Part shown: one piece after another, positions 28,444 through 37,396 of the stretch | Numbering within the stretch: position 1 is the stretch's first letter | Layout: every line of letters starts with the position of its first letter | Source: Aestuariibaculum sp. M13 | GTDB taxonomy: Bacteria > Bacteroidota > Bacteroidia > Flavobacteriales > Flavobacteriaceae | Direction: 5' to 3' | Assembly: GCF_024723255.1 (NCBI RefSeq) | Contig: NZ_JANIAC010000004.1 | Span: forward strand, 248,001-312,000 | DNA: 64,000 nt | Translations under genes and position numbers: made by a program | Notes under the pieces: model-generated | What the model saw: only the letters and a program-made list of their open reading frames with translations | The model's database searches: none | Told to the model about the DNA's origin: nothing

Positions 28444-29832
28444 ATGCATTTTCATAAGTCATTACTGGTTTTAATATTTGGTTGTTTTTTTATTTCAGGT
28501 TATTCTCAAAATATTTGGCAAGCGCAACATAACTCTAAACGTTATGTTGTTAAGGTAAATAATAATGTTGTTGTAAATGACACAATATATCTATCTGTTT
28601 TGGAGCAGGGTTATGAAAATATTCCTTTGGTAATAAAACAAGATGGAGATAGTCTTTCTGCAGATAATGATTCTTACGGATTTAAGCTAAAAATGCTAGT
28701 ATTGAATAATTTTGGTAAAAGCACACTTCAGCCTTATAATACGACACCTTTCAGTTTAAATTTTAAAAAGGTAGATTCAGTTCAGCCACTATACTTTCCA
28801 CAACATCCTAAAAAGCCATATCCATATGTTGTTGAAGATGTTAAGTTTAACGGAAACTCAACGGGCTTAACCTATGGGGCAACGTTAACATTACCCAAAG
28901 GAAAGAAAAAATATCCGTTAGCGGTTTTGATTTCTGGTACTGGCCAACACGATCGAGATTATTCATATTCAGGACATCATTTTTTTACCGTTTTGGCAGA
29001 TTATTTGGCGAGAAAGGGGATTGCTTCTTTTAGAGTTGACGATAGAGGAATTGGTGAAACAACTGGTGATTTTAGTTTAGCAACTACTCTCGATTTTGCT
29101 AACGATGTAAGCGAGGCCATAAATTATTTGAGGAAACGAAATGATATCGATAACTCATTATTAGGACTTATTGGGCACAGTGAAGGTGGTATGGTTGCTT
29201 CTATTGAAACGTCAAGAAACAAAGAAGTGAAATATGTGATTAGCTTATCTGGTGTTGCGGTTAATGGTTTGAAAATGTTGGAGTTGCAGAATGCTGAAAT
29301 TTTAAAAGGACTCCATAAGTCCGATGGGTTGTTGAATAAGCATATGGAACTGTTTAATGAGATGTTTCAAACCGTTTACGATTCAAAAAAAGATGATAGT
29401 TTAGAATTGAAACTAGAGCATACTGTTGGTAATTGGAAACAAAAACAAGAAAAAGGCACTATTGAAGCTCTTAACTTACATGATGGTCGAGATATGAACT
29501 TAATTTACCGTTATGCAAGAACAGCTAAAACCAATTGGTACAGATATATGATCCATTATAACCCAGAAGAATTTTTATCTAAAATAGAAGTCCCTGTTTT
29601 AGCATTAAACGGTGAAATGGATATCATGGTGTTGGCAAAAGAGAATTTAAATGGATTTAAAAAATATTTGCCTAAATCAACCGATTTAACAACTAAAATA
29701 TATCCATCACTAAACCATATGTATCAGCATTGTGTATCATGTACAAATGAAGAAATACCGGAATTAGATGAGGTGTTTTCTCAAGTGGTTCTTAATGATA
29801 TCGCAAAATGGATTAAGCAACACAATAAATAG
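28444..29832 (+). CDS. Exported alpha/beta hydrolase (S9/esterase-like)
   Basis: A 462-aa protein with a signal peptide (LLVLIFGCFFISGYSQ). The first 120 residues form a beta-rich domain. The alpha/beta hydrolase fold begins near residue 140: LAVLISGTGQHDRDYSY (oxyanion region), FRVDDRGIGETTGDFS, and the nucleophile elbow GHSEGG with Ser246. ALNGEMDIMV gives the likely acid region, and YPSLNHMYQHC the catalytic His near the C-terminus. It could be a peptidase or an esterase; the sequence alone does not decide. The gene follows the thioredoxin-like gene by 3 bases and ends the operon before a strong terminator. Confidence 0.87.
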   Translation: MHFHKSLLVLIFGCFFISGYSQNIWQAQHNSKRYVVKVNNNVVVNDTIYLSVLEQGYENIPLVIKQDGDSLSADNDSYGFKLKMLVLNNFGKSTLQPYNTTPFSLNFKKVDSVQPLYFPQHPKKPYPYVVEDVKFNGNSTGLTYGATLTLPKGKKKYPLAVLISGTGQHDRDYSYSGHHFFTVLADYLARKGIASFRVDDRGIGETTGDFSLATTLDFANDVSEAINYLRKRNDIDNSLLGLIGHSEGGMVASIETSRNKEVKYVISLSGVAVNGLKMLELQNAEILKGLHKSDGLLNKHMELFNEMFQTVYDSKKDDSLELKLEHTVGNWKQKQEKGTIEALNLHDGRDMNLIYRYARTAKTNWYRYMIHYNPEEFLSKIEVPVLALNGEMDIMVLAKENLNGFKKYLPKSTDLTTKIYPSLNHMYQHCVSCTNEEIPELDEVFSQVVLNDIAKWIKQHNK

Positions 29833-29842
29833 ATTTGATTAT

Positions 29843-29876
29843 AACAAAAGCAGCAATAAGACTGCTTTTGTTGTTT
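29843..29876 (+). terminator. Rho-independent terminator after the hydrolase gene
   Basis: AACAAAAGCAG (29843-29853) pairs perfectly with CTGCTTTTGTT (29862-29872), loop of eight, followed by GTTT. Confidence 0.8.
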
Positions 29877-29904
29877 AAAATAGGTTGCAGTTAATATTTT
29901 AACA

Positions 29905-30197
29905 CTAATGCATACACTCTCGAATATAGCTTAAATCTCTAGAAATATGGCCTTCAATAGTTTTAATTGGAATATTTAATTTTTCTGCCACTTCAGAATA
30001 TTTCAATCCTGAAATTTTATTTTATAGAAATACTTCTTTACTTCTTTCAAGTAAATTGTTAATAAAGGTTTTTAGCTTTTTTAATTGCGTTTGACTTTGA
30101 TTTTCATCTGTTTCTGATGCTAAAATTAGAGCTGTATAATAATAGTTTGAGAGCAAATTGTTATTCTTCTTTAACTCTCTGTAATTGACCCTTAAAG
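29905..30197 (-). pseudogene. Remnant of an ECF sigma factor gene (C-terminal half)
   Basis: The minus strand closely follows the 3' half of the sigma gene at 5595-6131, from NYRELKKNN through region 4 to the end (SYIRECM, stop). An in-frame TAA at 30022-30024 replaces the Gln-Glu codons of EVFQENKI (here EVFL-stop-NKI), and the N-terminal half with region 2 is missing beyond about 30197. The gene is therefore dead. It lies between the hydrolase terminator and an intact sigma gene. The rest of the gap 29833-30356 holds only the terminator and an AT-rich inverted repeat (ATTAAGTTT/AAACTTAAT, 30308-30326) just behind the next sigma gene, a possible weak terminator for it. Confidence 0.85.
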
Positions 30198-30356
30198 TAA
30201 TTTACAGTTTTCTTAAAAGGAAAGAACAAAACACGGAAAAATATATTTTAATTAAGTGGCAAGATTATATGAATTAATTTGGCATTTTTTAAAATTAAGA
30301 TTTTATGATTAAGTTTAAAACTTAATGAGTTTTGTTAGATGTTCAGTATTAAATTA

Positions 30357-30959
30357 TTATTTCAATAATATTTTCTTTTTCGAAGAATCAAATAAGATAA
30401 AAAGAATACTGTTAGTTTTATCTCCTACTGATTTCCGTAAAATTTTAAAGGCCTTTGTCATATTTGCTTCAACAGCCTTAATGGAAACATTAAGATATTC
30501 AGATATTTCAATATTTGTTAGACCATCTCTTTTACTTAAAAGGAAAGTTTGTTTACATTTTTTAGGCAAGTTTTCTATTTCTTGCTTTACTAATAAGATT
30601 AATTTTTCAAGTGATTTTTCATGATCTTCTTCAATAATTGTACTTAAACCTTCAATGTATTTTTTTTCCAATTCAAGAACTTTTCTTCTTTTTCTATGAT
30701 GATCTATGAATTCATTGTAAACAGATTTGTATAAGAGGTTTTTGAAGTTAAAACTAGGGTTTAAGTCTTCTCTTCTTTTCCAAATACTAATAAAAACATT
30801 TTGGACAATATCTTTAGCTATATCATCGTCATGACATAAGCTAAATGCATAAATACAAAGTTTATGATGAAAATGATCCACTAAAAAACTATAAGCTTTT
30901 GCTTCTCCTTGTTTTAATGCGTTAATAAGATCTGAATTTTCGTAAATATGGTTATTCAT
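30357..30959 (-). CDS. ECF RNA polymerase sigma factor, FecI type
   Basis: A 200-aa extracytoplasmic-function sigma factor with an ATG start. Region 2: SFLVDHFHHKLCIYAF and then DIVQNVFISIWKRRED. Region 4: LPKKCKQTFLLSKRDGLTNI with helix-turn-helix EISEYLNVSIKAVEANM. The C-terminus is a hydrophobic-to-basic tail (SILFILFDSSKKKILLK), as in the sigma factor at 19444. It is divergent from fecR across about 110 bases of AT-rich sequence that must hold both promoters. The likely target is the susCD operon downstream of fecR. Confidence 0.92.
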   Translation of the reverse strand: MNNHIYENSDLINALKQGEAKAYSFLVDHFHHKLCIYAFSLCHDDDIAKDIVQNVFISIWKRREDLNPSFNFKNLLYKSVYNEFIDHHRKRRKVLELEKKYIEGLSTIIEEDHEKSLEKLILLVKQEIENLPKKCKQTFLLSKRDGLTNIEISEYLNVSIKAVEANMTKAFKILRKSVGDKTNSILFILFDSSKKKILLK

Positions 30960-31068
30960 ATCAAATTCGTAATTAGTTAGTTGGTTGTTTGTGCAATTTA
31001 TAAAAAAATACTAAAAAAATTAGGGTTATGTAATTGAGCATCGTAATTAAATAAAAAGGTAGTAAAAA

Positions 31069-32244
31069 ATGGTGCCAAAAGAAACTGAAAATATAATTGT
31101 TAAATTTTTAACATATCAGTGTTCGTCAAACGAACTGGATTATTTGGAAGATTGGTTACAAGATTCAGGTAATTATGAACTGTTCTTAGCTTATGTTAAA
31201 ATTAATTATTCAGTGGACTATAATTTAAAATCATTTGAAAAGACTGAAGTTAGGGATAGTCTATTAAGTTTAATTGATGACGATAAAAAACTTAAAGAAA
31301 GTAAGGTAGTTAAGCTAAAAATAATAAATAACCTTATTAAGGTTTCGTCAGCTGCAATAATTATCGGAGTATTGGCTACTGCTTACATGTTTAAAGAAAA
31401 GTTGTTTAATTATGAAAGGGAAGAACCGGTTATAGTTAATTCTTTTATTGAACCAGGGACAGATAAAGCAACTCTAACCCTTGAGGATGGTTCTGAAATT
31501 GAGTTGAATAAAGGTGAAGAATTTGTGTTGCAAAATGTAAATAGTAATGGAGAAGAAATTATTTATGAAGATAAAGGCAGTAAAGATTTAAAGTATAATA
31601 TTTTAACAGTACCTAGAGGAGGACAGTTTCAAATAACTCTGTCTGACGGTACGAAAGTGTGGTTAAATTCTGAATCTCAATTAAAATATCCTGTAGCCTT
31701 TTTAAAGGGAAACACACGAACAGTAGAATTGGTTTATGGAGAAGCTTACTTTGATGTGACTTCCAGTGAAAGAAATGGTGGGGATGATTTTAAAGTATAC
31801 CAAAATGATCAAGAAGTTCATGTTTTGGGAACAGAATTCAATATTAAAGCTTATAGAGAAGAAGCAAATATATACACTACATTAGTAGAGGGAGAAATTG
31901 AATTAAGCGTAGATGATAAAATTCAACATGTAGCACCTAATCAACAAGTGAAACTTAATGTCTTAAATCGGGATGTTAAATTGGCAGAGGTTGATGTTGC
32001 CAGTCTCATTTCATGGAAAGAAGGTGTATTTAGTTTTGAAGATATGTCTTTACAGGAAATCATGGTTGTATTGTCTAGATGGTACGATATGGATGTTGTT
32101 TTTGAAAATGAAGCTATAAAATCAGAGGAGTTTATGGGGGTGCTATTTAAAGACAGAGATATTAAAGAAATTTTAAAATCAATTAAAAATTCAGGAGTAA
32201 TAAATGATTATAAATTTAATGAAAAGAAGCTAATACTAAACTAA
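31069..32244 (+). CDS. FecR-family anti-sigma factor
   Basis: A 391-aa inner-membrane anti-sigma regulator: N-terminal sigma-binding part (LDYLEDWLQDSGNYELF), membrane helix at about 88-108 (LIKVSSAAIIIGVLATAYMF), FecR domain (LTVPRGGQFQITLSDGTKVW, GEAYFDVTS, HVLGTEFNIKAY) and DUF4974 end (DMSLQEIMVVLSRWYDMDV). It should sense ligand occupancy of the STN-type SusC encoded next. Order and spacing are the same as in the two other loci. Confidence 0.93.
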   Translation: MVPKETENIIVKFLTYQCSSNELDYLEDWLQDSGNYELFLAYVKINYSVDYNLKSFEKTEVRDSLLSLIDDDKKLKESKVVKLKIINNLIKVSSAAIIIGVLATAYMFKEKLFNYEREEPVIVNSFIEPGTDKATLTLEDGSEIELNKGEEFVLQNVNSNGEEIIYEDKGSKDLKYNILTVPRGGQFQITLSDGTKVWLNSESQLKYPVAFLKGNTRTVELVYGEAYFDVTSSERNGGDDFKVYQNDQEVHVLGTEFNIKAYREEANIYTTLVEGEIELSVDDKIQHVAPNQQVKLNVLNRDVKLAEVDVASLISWKEGVFSFEDMSLQEIMVVLSRWYDMDVVFENEAIKSEEFMGVLFKDRDIKEILKSIKNSGVINDYKFNEKKLILN

Positions 32245-32250
32245 AATAAG

Positions 32251-32334
32251 AAAAGAGGGAAGAAGTTTTGAAATTTCGCGGTCTCCAAACAACATCCCTC
32301 TGCAAACATTAATTAAACAATTGTCTAACTAACA
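32251..32334 (+). promoter_or_regulatory. Conserved structured leader before STN-type susC (copy 3)
   Basis: GAGGGA (32255-32260) pairs with TCCCTC (32295-32300), with a possible inner GTTTTG/CAAAC stem. TGTCTAACTAACA lies at 32322-32334, 13 bases before the ATG. The stem sequence differs from copies 1 and 2, but position, pairing and downstream motif are kept. The loop no longer contains CATTTGG; it reads TTTCGCGGTCTC instead, which may reflect a different cognate sigma factor. Confidence 0.5.
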
Positions 32335-32346
32335 TTAAGCTAAATT

Positions 32347-35300
32347 ATGAAAATTAATTTTATTAAGTGCCGTTTTAAAATCCAAAAGCGGCTGCTACTA
32401 ATTATTATGAGAACTTTTTTAATTCTATTTTGTACTACTGTTTTCAGTCTCAATTCAGAAATTACTTTTTCGCAAGAAAAAATTTCTATAGATAAAGATC
32501 AGTGGGTTTCTGTAAGTCAAGTTTTCAAAATAATTAAAAAACAAACCGATTACAGTTTTATTTATCCTAAGCGCTTATTTGAAAATGCACCCAAAATACG
32601 TTTAGAAAAAGGGGAAGTAGAAATTTCAGAATTGTTAAACCAGGTTTTTTCATTCAGTCATGTTCAGTATGAATTGGTTGATAACAATTTAATTTTAACA
32701 GAGGCCTCTGTTGATAGCGATTTAGGTAATAATATTATTCAAGGTGTTGAGGTTTCCGGATCTGTTGTTGATGAAGAAGGAATGCCTTTGCCTGGTGTGA
32801 ACGTTTTAGAAAAAGGGGTTTCGAATGGAACGGTAACAGACTTTAGTGGAAGATTTGTGATAAATGTAAACTCTGAAGCCGTTTTAGAATTTACTTATAT
32901 AGGTTACAAAAAGGAAGAAGTAAAGGTTACTAAAACAACAACCTTAAATATTGTCCTAAAGCAGGAGGTTTCTGTTTTGGATGATATTGTTGTTGTGGCT
33001 TACGGATCATTAGATAAAAGTAAAGTTACGGGGTCTGTACAAAAAGTAGACGGTGAAGATTTAAAGGAGCTTCCGGTGTCTCAGGTAACACAGAAATTAC
33101 AAGGGCGTTTGACAGGTGTTCAAATACAGCAAACTACTGGAATACCCGGTGCTGGTCTTTCGGTACGTGTTAGAGGGCAGGCGTCCATTTCAGCTGGTAG
33201 TGATCCTTTATATGTTGTTGATGGCTTTCCTATTACTGGAGATATTGCAAATTTAAATCCGGATGAAATAGAAAGTATCTCGGTATTAAAAGATGCATCT
33301 GCAACTTCACTTTACGGTTCAAGGGCAGCAAATGGGGTTGTACTAGTTACAACAAAACGAGGAAAGGGAAAAGGCGCTTTGTCCTTTAGTATGTATTCTG
33401 GTATTCAGCAGATACCGGATAAAGGTAAGCCAGACATGCTTAATGCTACTGAATTCGCTCAATTTAAAAAGGAAATTTTTGAAGCTAGGGGGCAAGCCGT
33501 CCCTGAGGCTTATCAAACGCCTGAAGAATATGGAAAAGGAACTGATTGGTTTGATGTTATAACAAGAACAGCACCAGTTCAGAACTATAGTTTGTCATAT
33601 AGTAGTGGAACAGATAAATTAAAAGCTTCGGTAGTCGGAGGATTTTTTAATCAACAAGGCGTACTGTTGAATTCAGAGTTTAAAAGGTTTTCTTTAAGAG
33701 CTAATTTAGATTATGAAGTTAGCGATCGCTTCAAAGTCGGTTTTAATGTTGCTCCAACTTTTACTACAAGGAAATCACCACAAACAGATGGCGTATGGTA
33801 TCAAACGGGAGGTATTATTCAAGGAGCTTTGCTAACCAATCCTATTTATGATTATATTAATTCAGATGGTTCTACACCATATGGTTTACCGGGATGGGAT
33901 AATGAGTTTTTTGTTAACGGAGTTGTTCCTATGCCTAACTGGTATCATCAAATTCATGCTGTTAAAAATACAAGTAAAAATCTAGGTGTTCTTTCAAATG
34001 CCTTTTTAGAAGCAGAGATTGTACCAAATTTAACCTATAAAATTATGACTGGTATTGATATAGGTAACTCTGTGAGTGATTATTTTAGTCCTTCAACAGC
34101 AGGCGGTGTATTTAATCCAGGTAACCCTAACGATCCTTCAAGAATTAATGCAGGTCATTCAAATAATTATGGGTATTCCTGGATTTTAGAAAATACGCTA
34201 AAGTATGATGTAAACTTAGGTGATCATGACTTTGAAGTACTAGGAGGTTATACCACACAAGCTGCGCAAGGTGAAAGTGGAACAATGTCAGGCACCGGTT
34301 TTCCTGATAATCGTATAGAAACTTTAAATGCTGCAACTACAATTACAGGTAGTACAGATATTCAAGAATGGAGCTTGGCTTCTGTTTTAGGTCGTGTGAA
34401 ATATAGCTTTAAAGATAAATATTTATTAACCGCATCGTATCGAGCAGATGGTTCCTCTAAATTTGGTAAAGCCAAGAGATGGGGTAATTTTCCTTCTATT
34501 GCTGGAGGGTGGATCGTGACTAAAGAAAACTTTATGGCGAATATTCCAGAAATCTCATTTTTAAAACTTAGAGGTAGTTATGGAGTAACAGGTAATAATA
34601 ATGTTGGAAATTACACACAATATGCCTCGGTGGTATCTACCAATTATCCTATAAATAATGTTTTATTTGGTGGAAAAAGTTTAGCAGGATTAGATAATTC
34701 TGAACTAGGTTGGGAGCGAACAGGACAGTTAGACTTAGGTTTAGAGTTAGGACTGTTTGATAATCGTATTAATCTTTCATATGATTATTATGAAAAGAAG
34801 ACTACAGATTTATTATATACTGTTGAAATTCCTATTTCCTCGGGGTTCTATAACTATGCTACAAATATTGGAGACTTTAAGTTTTGGGGACATGAATTTG
34901 CCTTAGATACTAAGAATTTTGAAGGTGAATTTAAGTGGAATACTAATTTTAATATTGCTTTTAACAAAAATGAAGTTTTAAAATTAGGAGTAGATAATGC
35001 ACCTGTTAGAGGTGAGTATACAATTACCGAAGTAGGTAAGCCAATGGGGCAACTGTATGGTTTACAGGCTGACGGATTATTTCGAAATCAAGAAGAGTTT
35101 GATGAAGGAGCAAAACACACAGGTGCAGCTGTTGGAACTATTCGATTTGTAGATCAAAATGAAGATGGTCAGGTAACTAATGACGAGAGGGACTTTACAT
35201 ATTTAGGAGATACTAATCCAGATTTTATTTACGGTATAACAAATACGTTTAAATATAAAAATTTCGATTTGTCCGTCGTGATGCAAGGGTCACAAGGAAA

Positions 35301-35715
35301 TAAAATAGTTAATGTAATTGAAAGGTTTACAGGAAATCTTGATGGATCTTTTAACGTAAATAGAGGGGTTTTAGATAGATGGAGATCTGAAAACGATCCT
35401 GGAGCTGGTCGTTACGGTACAGTGGCTGCAGGAACAACAGGGCCTGAACGAGATTGGTTTAGTTCAAAATTGGTTTACGATGCATCTTATTTGACTATTA
35501 AAAACATCACTTTAGGATATAATTTTCCAACATCAAATATCAGTTTTTTATCAAATTTCAGAGTTTACGCAAGTGTGCAACAGGCATTTGTGTTTACAAA
35601 GTATCCTGGGGCAAACCCAGAAGTGTCTTCTGCAGGAGGGTTATTCTCTGGAGCAGATAGAACGGCTTACCCAATACCGAGAACATTCACTTTGGGTTTA
35701 AATGTGTCACTTTAA
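32347..35715 (+). CDS. SusC/RagA-type TonB-dependent transporter with STN signalling domain
   Basis: An outer-membrane transporter of 1122 aa. Signal peptide MRTFLILFCTTVFSL after a basic extension, cleavage near TFSQ. STN domain at about 47-117 (VSVSQVFKIIKKQTDYSF), carboxypeptidase-regulatory-like domain at about 133-205 (GSVVDEEGMPLPGVNVLEKG), and plug at about 208-335 with the canonical SusC motifs VVVAYGSLDKSKVTGSV, RVRGQASISAGSDPLYVVDG and SVLKDASATSLYGSRAANG. The barrel ends FTLGLNVSL. It is more orthodox than the transporters at 7524 and 21420. With the GH3-GH5-GH78 operon downstream, a carbohydrate substrate is likely. Confidence 0.96.
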   Translation: MKINFIKCRFKIQKRLLLIIMRTFLILFCTTVFSLNSEITFSQEKISIDKDQWVSVSQVFKIIKKQTDYSFIYPKRLFENAPKIRLEKGEVEISELLNQVFSFSHVQYELVDNNLILTEASVDSDLGNNIIQGVEVSGSVVDEEGMPLPGVNVLEKGVSNGTVTDFSGRFVINVNSEAVLEFTYIGYKKEEVKVTKTTTLNIVLKQEVSVLDDIVVVAYGSLDKSKVTGSVQKVDGEDLKELPVSQVTQKLQGRLTGVQIQQTTGIPGAGLSVRVRGQASISAGSDPLYVVDGFPITGDIANLNPDEIESISVLKDASATSLYGSRAANGVVLVTTKRGKGKGALSFSMYSGIQQIPDKGKPDMLNATEFAQFKKEIFEARGQAVPEAYQTPEEYGKGTDWFDVITRTAPVQNYSLSYSSGTDKLKASVVGGFFNQQGVLLNSEFKRFSLRANLDYEVSDRFKVGFNVAPTFTTRKSPQTDGVWYQTGGIIQGALLTNPIYDYINSDGSTPYGLPGWDNEFFVNGVVPMPNWYHQIHAVKNTSKNLGVLSNAFLEAEIVPNLTYKIMTGIDIGNSVSDYFSPSTAGGVFNPGNPNDPSRINAGHSNNYGYSWILENTLKYDVNLGDHDFEVLGGYTTQAAQGESGTMSGTGFPDNRIETLNAATTITGSTDIQEWSLASVLGRVKYSFKDKYLLTASYRADGSSKFGKAKRWGNFPSIAGGWIVTKENFMANIPEISFLKLRGSYGVTGNNNVGNYTQYASVVSTNYPINNVLFGGKSLAGLDNSELGWERTGQLDLGLELGLFDNRINLSYDYYEKKTTDLLYTVEIPISSGFYNYATNIGDFKFWGHEFALDTKNFEGEFKWNTNFNIAFNKNEVLKLGVDNAPVRGEYTITEVGKPMGQLYGLQADGLFRNQEEFDEGAKHTGAAVGTIRFVDQNEDGQVTNDERDFTYLGDTNPDFIYGITNTFKYKNFDLSVVMQGSQGNKIVNVIERFTGNLDGSFNVNRGVLDRWRSENDPGAGRYGTVAAGTTGPERDWFSSKLVYDASYLTIKNITLGYNFPTSNISFLSNFRVYASVQQAFVFTKYPGANPEVSSAGGLFSGADRTAYPIPRTFTLGLNVSL

Positions 35716-35731
35716 TAATTAATGAAATTAA

Positions 35732-37252
35732 ATGAAAACTATGAAAACTAATATTTATATATTTTTAATACTGGGATTATTATTTGTGTCATGCGATGAT
35801 GAATTCCTAACAAACTTACCAGAGACAGTGGTTTCTGCCGATGACTTTTTTAAGACCGAGGAAGATTTCGATCAAGCAACTATAGGTATGTATGCTCCGC
35901 TAAGGAATTTATATGGCATAGGCTTGGCAGACTATGGAGCATGGATTACGGGAGAAATGAGATCTGATAATACTATATTTTATTATAATTCTTCTAACAG
36001 AGGATTTGCTGGACTGGAATATATTGACCAATTTATAGCTGATGCAAATGGAGCTCATGCAAGTACAAAATATGATAATAATTATATTTTAATAGGTCGT
36101 GCTAATCAAATTTTAAGTAGAGTTGATAATGCAGAGATAAATGAAGATGCAAGAAGCAACTTTAAAGGGCAAGCCTTGTTCATTAGATGTTTTGCTTATT
36201 TTGACTTGGTTCAGTACTTTGGTGCGGTGCCGCTTAAATTAGACCCGCCTGCTTCCTATAACGATACGTCAGGACCTAGAGTGGATACTGAAGTTATTTA
36301 TAAGCAGATAATATCAGATTTAGAGTTAGCTATTACATTATTGCCTAATGTTGGAAATCAAGATGCAGGACGAGTAACCAAAGGGGCAGCCCAAACCCTT
36401 CTTGGTAATATCTATCTTGTCAGAGAAGAATGGGATCTAGCCGAGGCAACTCTATTAGATGTGTCTGGCTATTCTTTACTTTCAGATTATGAAGCAATTT
36501 TCAATCCAGCTAACAAAGGAAATTCAGAATTAATTTTTGAAGTACAATATTGGGATGATGCGAGTGCTGGTTTATCTAGTAATTTCGCTTTTAATTTCTT
36601 GCCGGTTCTAAGTGACGTAGGGGTTATAGATGGTTTCCCTTCTGGATATTCCAATGGAGCTGGCGGTTGGAATATTCCTTCACCTGAACTTATTGCATCT
36701 TATGAGTCGGGTGATTTGAGGCTAAATGCTTCTATAGAATTCTATACAGGAGGGCAATATGTGGATGTTCCTTATATTAAAAAGTATACTCAAGGTTCAT
36801 CATTAGCACCTAATACAAACAATAATTGGCCTGTTTATCGATATGCAGAAGTTTTGTTAATGATAGCAGAAGCTAAAAATGAACAAGGAGAAGCAGATGC
36901 CATTAACTATTTTAATATGGTACATGCACACTCTAGAACTGGTTTAAGTGAAATAACATCTGCCAGTCAATCTGAACTACGAGACATGATCTTGCATGAG
37001 CGACAAATTGAATTAGCTTTTGAAAATAAAAGGTGGTTAGATTTAGTAAGAACAAATAATGCTATTTCTGTTTTAAATGCTCAAGGTGATAATATCAGAA
37101 GTAACCCACAGAATTATTATTACCCAATAGGTATTTCTCTTCCTCCAGGTGCTTATAATGTTACTGAAAAACATTTGTTACTGCCAATTCCTCAAAGAGA
37201 AATAAGAGTCAATCCTGAAATTAGTCAAGAAGACCAGAACCCTGGTTATTAG
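35732..37252 (+). CDS. SusD/RagB-family outer-membrane lipoprotein
   Basis: A 506-aa SusD lipoprotein, 16 bases behind its SusC. The signal (MKTNIYIFLILGLLFVSC from the second Met) places the lipid Cys at about residue 21. N-terminal DDEFLTNLPETVVSADDFFKTE, the FIRCFAYFDLVQYFGAVPL segment and the C-terminal MILHERQIELAFENKRWLDL are classical for SusD proteins of carbohydrate PULs. A perfect 15-bp inverted repeat follows. Confidence 0.95.
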   Translation: MKTMKTNIYIFLILGLLFVSCDDEFLTNLPETVVSADDFFKTEEDFDQATIGMYAPLRNLYGIGLADYGAWITGEMRSDNTIFYYNSSNRGFAGLEYIDQFIADANGAHASTKYDNNYILIGRANQILSRVDNAEINEDARSNFKGQALFIRCFAYFDLVQYFGAVPLKLDPPASYNDTSGPRVDTEVIYKQIISDLELAITLLPNVGNQDAGRVTKGAAQTLLGNIYLVREEWDLAEATLLDVSGYSLLSDYEAIFNPANKGNSELIFEVQYWDDASAGLSSNFAFNFLPVLSDVGVIDGFPSGYSNGAGGWNIPSPELIASYESGDLRLNASIEFYTGGQYVDVPYIKKYTQGSSLAPNTNNNWPVYRYAEVLLMIAEAKNEQGEADAINYFNMVHAHSRTGLSEITSASQSELRDMILHERQIELAFENKRWLDLVRTNNAISVLNAQGDNIRSNPQNYYYPIGISLPPGAYNVTEKHLLLPIPQREIRVNPEISQEDQNPGY

Positions 37253-37273
37253 TAATAATTGAAATCAATAAAA

Positions 37274-37309
37274 CTCTTTCTTGAATAGTGTTTTCTATTC
37301 AAGAAAGAG
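37274..37309 (+). terminator. Perfect 15-bp inverted repeat after susD
   Basis: CTCTTTCTTGAATAG (37274-37288) pairs perfectly with CTATTCAAGAAAGAG (37295-37309) around TGTTTT. The sequence after it is only moderately T-rich (ATTAATATTCCCTTTA), so it may attenuate or stabilise the susCD transcript rather than end it fully. Confidence 0.65.
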
Positions 37310-37396
37310 ATTAATATTCCCTTTATTAAAACATAAGGGTAGTCTTATTGTGTAATAAGCTGAAGTATTCTTCATGCTTAATAAATTAAACTAAAG

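Noticed and set aside
30325-30624. 99-aa plus-strand ORF
   Set aside because: It is antisense to the intact sigma factor at 30357-30959, whose minus-strand protein is clearly real.
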